Shown piece by piece: positions 6,545 to 8,394 of a DNA stretch of 8,394 nt (position 1 is the stretch's first letter; each line of letters starts with the position of its first letter). The translations under genes and the position numbers were made by a program. The notes under the pieces are model-generated. The model had not been told where the DNA came from. It worked only from the letters and a program-made list of their open reading frames with translations, and did no database searches. The stretch comes from Oscillospiraceae bacterium (GTDB lineage Bacteria; Bacillota; Clostridia; Oscillospirales; CAG-272): NCBI GenBank assembly GCA_009788105.1, contig WQSD01000047.1, positions 1 to 8,394 of the forward strand. The letters run 5' to 3'.

Positions 6545-6706
6545 CAATAAGGTTGTAACGAAACGAAAATGTTTATGCTATCTCAAAAGGCGGGACGCCG
6601 AGGGCGTCGTCCCCTACATTTGTTCAACCGCACCCCTTGTACGGAACGGAGTCAAGGGCGTTCCGCTCTTTGAAGATATTCGTTTGTTTTCGATACAACC
6701 TTAATG
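6545..6706. mobile_element. MITE-like element 2 (TA-flanked, palindromic, with internal hairpins)
   Basis: End repeats 6545-6563 and 6688-6706 match at 17 of 19 positions (core TAAGGTTGTA...TACAACCTTA); with TA as target duplication the element is 6548-6703. The symmetry continues inward: TATCT-CAAAAG-GCGGGACGCC in the left half corresponds to TATCTTCAAAGAGCGGAACGCC (two blocks) in the reverse complement of the right half. Each half also holds its own hairpin: GACGCC/GGCGTC (6594-6599, 6603-6608) and CGGAACG/CGTTCCG (6642-6648, 6659-6665). No coding capacity. Unrelated in sequence to element 1. GC-rich hairpins of this style are frequent in intergenic DNA of Clostridia, from memory rather than a search. 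Confidence 0.7.
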
Positions 6707-6725
6707 AGAATGATAAGCTGAAACT

Positions 6726-6752
6726 TTGCAACATGGTCTATCTTGATATAAT
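6726..6752 (+). promoter_or_regulatory. Extended -10 promoter of the 173-residue hypothetical gene
   Basis: TATAAT (6747-6752) is preceded by TGA, an extended -10. The best -35 candidate is TTGCAA (6726-6731) with a short 15-base spacer, which extended -10 promoters tolerate. The predicted start is near 6759, about 16 bases before the ATG. It lies just outside MITE-like element 2. Confidence 0.68.
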
Positions 6753-6774
6753 ATCCCCCAAAAGAGGTACGAAA

Positions 6775-7296
6775 ATGAAAATTACCACTATCACTTACGC
6801 AGACAACCTTCGCCATGCTGGGCGAATTATGCTGTCATACAACTTTGCCATACCACAAACAGAAGAATGTGAGCGGTTTAACACTCACTATGCCGCCATT
6901 GGAGAGGCTTACGAGAGCTTTGTTCTCGGCTTGCTGTCTGCCATTACTGCTGAATATGATGAAATGCAGGCGGCTGGGCTTCGCACGCGATTTGTGCCGT
7001 TGAAAATTAGCGGAGAGTATGTCGTTCGCCGTGGGTTAGAGGGAAGATTTTCGGTGTCCTTTAGGGTTGCCCACACTAAAGGGCGCAGGGTGACTGATTT
7101 TGCATACGTTACCCACACATGGACGGCAGATGGGTTGATTTTGCCGCCCAAGAGAACAGGAAAACCTCCACGAGGTAAGTGGGACGGGTGCTGGGTGGAG
7201 GGGGAGCGGGTGCGATATTACCGAAATACTTTCGATAAAAACAGCGAACATATCTTGCGCGGAGCGGATTTTTCGCAGTTTGTGGAGGTTTTGTGA
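6775..7296 (+). CDS. Hypothetical protein, 173 aa
   Basis: I do not recognise this family. The ATG at 6775 has AGAGG about 8 bases upstream and a promoter directly in front; a longer in-frame reading from a TTG at 6637 lies within MITE-like element 2, upstream of the promoter, and is rejected. The protein has no signal peptide or membrane segment, so it is probably cytoplasmic. The first half has a Y-N-F-A-I-P segment and an FNTHY...AIGEAYESFVLGLLSAI helix (residues ~32-60). The second half alternates strand-like pieces: YVVRRGLEGRFSVSFRVAHT, then FAYVTHTWTADGLILPPKR. The order (Y-x-F-x-IP, FN-x-x-Y helix, then a pair of beta strands ending in a W-x-x-DG-x-I-x-P turn) is faintly like DUF3298/RsiV-type folds, without the secretion signal those proteins carry. 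This is low-confidence resemblance. It is monocistronic by layout. Confidence 0.8.
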   Translation: MKITTITYADNLRHAGRIMLSYNFAIPQTEECERFNTHYAAIGEAYESFVLGLLSAITAEYDEMQAAGLRTRFVPLKISGEYVVRRGLEGRFSVSFRVAHTKGRRVTDFAYVTHTWTADGLILPPKRTGKPPRGKWDGCWVEGERVRYYRNTFDKNSEHILRGADFSQFVEVL

Positions 7297-7306
7297 ATTT
7301 TCATGA

Positions 7307-7333
7307 GCTGAATAAAATTTGGCTGAATAAAAT
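7307..7333. repeat. Direct repeat GCTGAATAAAAT x2, 15-bp period
   Basis: The 12-mer occurs perfectly at 7307-7318 and 7322-7333, in the interval between the hypothetical gene stop and the tcdA promoter, 21 bases before the -35. It may be a slippage duplication or tandem regulator half-sites. Confidence 0.55.
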
Positions 7334-7353
7334 CTCCATTTTTCGATATTATC

Positions 7354-7382
7354 TTGCTTATTTCGCATAAGTGTGATATAAT
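7354..7382 (+). promoter_or_regulatory. Promoter of tcdA
   Basis: TTGCTT (7354-7359), 17-base spacer, TATAAT (7377-7382) preceded by TGA (extended -10). The predicted start near 7389 leaves an untranslated leader of about 84 bases before the tcdA ATG, long enough for the structures noted there. Confidence 0.82.
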
Positions 7383-7398
7383 GTATTTGCGATAGCTG

Positions 7399-7437
7399 TT
7401 TTCGCGTCGGAGCAATTTACTCGCTCCGAGCGGAAAA
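7399..7437 (+). other. Stable hairpin in the tcdA leader
   Basis: TCGGAGC (7407-7413) pairs with GCTCCGA (7423-7429) around a 9-nt loop. Outside a 3x3 internal loop (GCG/GCG), TTTTC (7399-7403) pairs with GAAAA (7433-7437). No T-run follows, so it is not a terminator. It lies about 10 bases into the transcript and may stabilise the mRNA or act in regulation. Confidence 0.6.
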
Positions 7438-7458
7438 GCATGATGGAACTTTGAACAA

Positions 7459-7472
7459 AAGGAAACTTCCTT
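7459..7472 (+). promoter_or_regulatory. Shine-Dalgarno of tcdA inside a small hairpin
   Basis: The ribosome site AAGGA (7459-7463) is complementary to TCCTT (7468-7472), which abuts the ATG; the loop is AACT. Spacing from AAGGA to ATG is 9 bases. Pairing would hide the ribosome site, so translation might be restrained unless the stem opens. The stem is only 5 bp with weak pairs, so the effect may be small. Confidence 0.5.
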
Positions 7473-8186
7473 ATGAACATATTCACCCGTTCAGAAATGC
7501 TGCTTGGCACAGGGGCGATGGAGCGACTTGCTTCCGCTCGTGTTGCCATTTTCGGCGTGGGAGGAGTAGGCAGCTTCACCGCCGAAGCCCTTGCCCGCAC
7601 AGGGGTGGGGCATATCACCCTTATGGACAGCGACACGGTGGAGCAAACCAACATTAACCGCCAACTTATCGCCCTCCACTCCACTATCGGCAAGCCAAAG
7701 GTGGAGGTCATGGCACAGCGTATCATTGACATCAACCCCGCTTGCAATGTGACCGCGCTACAGCATTTTTTCAACGCTAACATGGATTTCGACTTTGCCG
7801 CATATGATTATATCGTTGATGCGGTGGACACAGTGACGGCGAAATTGGGCATTGTGGTGCGTGCAAGGGCGGCAGGTGTGGCTGTTATCTCCTCCATGGG
7901 AGCAGGAAACAAACTTGACCCTACCAAATTTCAAATTGCGGACATATCCAAAACCCACACCTGCCCGCTGGCACGAGTAATGCGCCGTGAGCTGAAAGCC
8001 CGTGGCGTTTACAAAGGGGTGAAGGTGGTGTTCTCCACCGAAGATGCTGTCACTCCCCACTTTGACCTTACCCCGGTGGCAAGTCGGCGCACTGTGCCGG
8101 GTAGCATTGCTTTCGTTCCCTCGGTGGCAGGGCTGATAATCGCCTCGGCTGTAGTGATTGATTTGAGTAAAACAGGACAACAATAA
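7473..8186 (+). CDS. tcdA: tRNA threonylcarbamoyladenosine dehydratase (TcdA, ThiF/MoeB/E1-like)
   Basis: TcdA uses ATP to dehydrate t6A at position 37 of ANN-decoding tRNAs to cyclic ct6A, which sharpens decoding. The 237-residue protein shows the E1-like Rossmann nucleotide-binding loop GVGGVGS (28-34), D52-x-D54 at the end of the second strand, the NINRQ motif (60-64) with the adenylation Arg63, D116-A-V-D119 before the next strand, SSMGAGNKLDP (140-150), and the TcdA-specific CPLARVMRREL segment (164-174) with its conserved Cys164. The ending GSIAFVPSVAGLI (210-222) is also typical. It is somewhat shorter than E. coli TcdA (about 268 residues), the common length in Bacillota. The start is supported by AAGGA. 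It has its own promoter and structured leader, with the next gene 89 bases downstream. A generic ThiF/MoeB is less likely because of the CPLAxVMR block and the lack of the zinc-binding CxxC pairs of MoeB/ThiF. Confidence 0.93.
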   Translation: MNIFTRSEMLLGTGAMERLASARVAIFGVGGVGSFTAEALARTGVGHITLMDSDTVEQTNINRQLIALHSTIGKPKVEVMAQRIIDINPACNVTALQHFFNANMDFDFAAYDYIVDAVDTVTAKLGIVVRARAAGVAVISSMGAGNKLDPTKFQIADISKTHTCPLARVMRRELKARGVYKGVKVVFSTEDAVTPHFDLTPVASRRTVPGSIAFVPSVAGLIIASAVVIDLSKTGQQ

Positions 8187-8223
8187 GTTTGAAAATAACA
8201 ACCGAAAGAACGCGTGAGAGGAA

Positions 8224-8247
8224 GTACAAATTTTATATTTATTGTAC
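8224..8247. repeat. Inverted repeat GTACAA/TTGTAC after tcdA
   Basis: Perfect 6-bp arms (8224-8229, 8242-8247) enclose 12 AT-rich bases. It could be a weak tcdA terminator (GCGATTTTCCC follows, a poor T-run) or an operator for the lipoprotein gene. No convincing promoter is visible in 8187-8275. Confidence 0.4.
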
Positions 8248-8258
8248 GCGATTTTCCC

Positions 8259-8273
8259 TTGCGCGTGGCGCAA
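8259..8273. repeat. Inverted repeat TTGCGC-GTG-GCGCAA just before the lipoprotein start
   Basis: Perfect 6-bp GC-rich arms with a 3-nt loop end 2 bases before the ATG. It occupies the place where a Shine-Dalgarno should be, and no AGGAGG-like sequence is seen there. It may be an operator or a translational control hairpin. Confidence 0.5.
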
Positions 8274-8275
8274 TT

Positions 8276-8394
8276 ATGAAAAACACAAAAAAACTTTTAG
8301 CCACCGCCGTAATACTCACCTTCGCTCTTTTGCTTGGGTGTGGCGGTAACTACCCTGCCCCGCCGACAGACAGCGGTGCCAACATTGACACTAT
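8276..8394 (+). CDS. Lipoprotein, N-terminal fragment (cut by window edge)
   Basis: From the ATG at 8276, 39 residues are visible. MKNTKK is a positively charged N-region, followed by a hydrophobic core (LLATAVILTFALLL, 7-20) and lipobox L-L-G-C with Cys22, the residue lipidated by Lgt and exposed by signal peptidase II. The mature part begins GGNYPAPPTDSGA, a Pro/Ser/Gly-rich flexible linker typical of surface lipoproteins. The functional domain lies beyond the window, so no role can be given. There is no recognisable ribosome site; a GC-rich inverted repeat sits there instead. It follows tcdA by 89 bases on the same strand. Confidence 0.85.
   Translation, partial: MKNTKKLLATAVILTFALLLGCGGNYPAPPTDSGANIDT

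Noticed and set aside
6249..6706. A single large composite mobile element spanning both inverted repeat structures
   Set aside because: The two elements have unrelated end sequences, each with its own TA borders; nothing joins their outer ends.
6637..6774. N-terminal extension of the hypothetical protein from a TTG at 6637
   Set aside because: It lies within MITE-like element 2 and upstream of the -10 at 6747; the ATG at 6775 has its own ribosome site.

Overview
The window looks like a chromosomal accessory segment of a low-to-mid GC Gram-positive bacterium, most likely a member of the Bacillota (Clostridia-like). Purine-rich Shine-Dalgarno sequences, textbook sigma-A promoters (several with an extended TGn -10), a DrrA/NatA-type ABC-2 exporter, a TcdA of the Firmicutes-like short type and a lipoprotein with a LLGC lipobox all fit this. 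The assignment is an inference; no rRNA, tRNA or other marker gene is present.

Left half, minus strand (1-3464): a type I restriction-modification locus. A complete hsdR (278-3394) has its own strong promoter (3436-3464) and ends in a 13-bp-stem intrinsic terminator (242-273). The next gene on the same strand (1-137, cut by the window edge) is the start of an hsdS specificity subunit. It has its own TTGACT/TACAAT promoter and an inverted repeat at the predicted transcription start. R and S are therefore separate transcription units. No hsdM lies inside the window; it would have to be further left or elsewhere.

Middle, minus strand (3613-6264): a three-gene ABC-2 exporter operon, transcribed ATPase (5245-6186), permease A (4377-5243), permease B (3689-4375). 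The genes are separated by a single base each (TAA-C-ATG and TAG-A-GTG), so translation is probably coupled. The operon ends in a long hairpin followed by a T-run. Its promoter has a good -10 and a poor -35, with a 16-bp palindrome (AGTGACATTTGTCACT) centred near -42, where an activator would bind. The cognate regulator is not in the window.

Intergenic zone (6265-6723): two different TA-flanked, transposase-less inverted-repeat elements (MITE-like), 6269-6432 and 6548-6703, lie between the exporter promoter and the rightward genes. In the 112 bases between them I see only AT-rich sequence and a spurious ORF that runs into the first element.

Right part, plus strand (6724-8394): a 173-residue protein of unknown function (6775-7296) with its own extended -10 promoter; tcdA (7473-8186), the tRNA t6A37 dehydratase, with its own promoter and a structured leader including a possible Shine-Dalgarno-sequestering hairpin; and the start of a lipoprotein gene (8276 to the window end). 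The genes appear to be independent modules (host defence, export, tRNA modification, envelope) rather than a single pathway. I found no convincing wholly new multi-gene system. The most promising signals are the separately controlled hsdS, the exporter's activator-like palindrome, the two MITEs and the tcdA leader.
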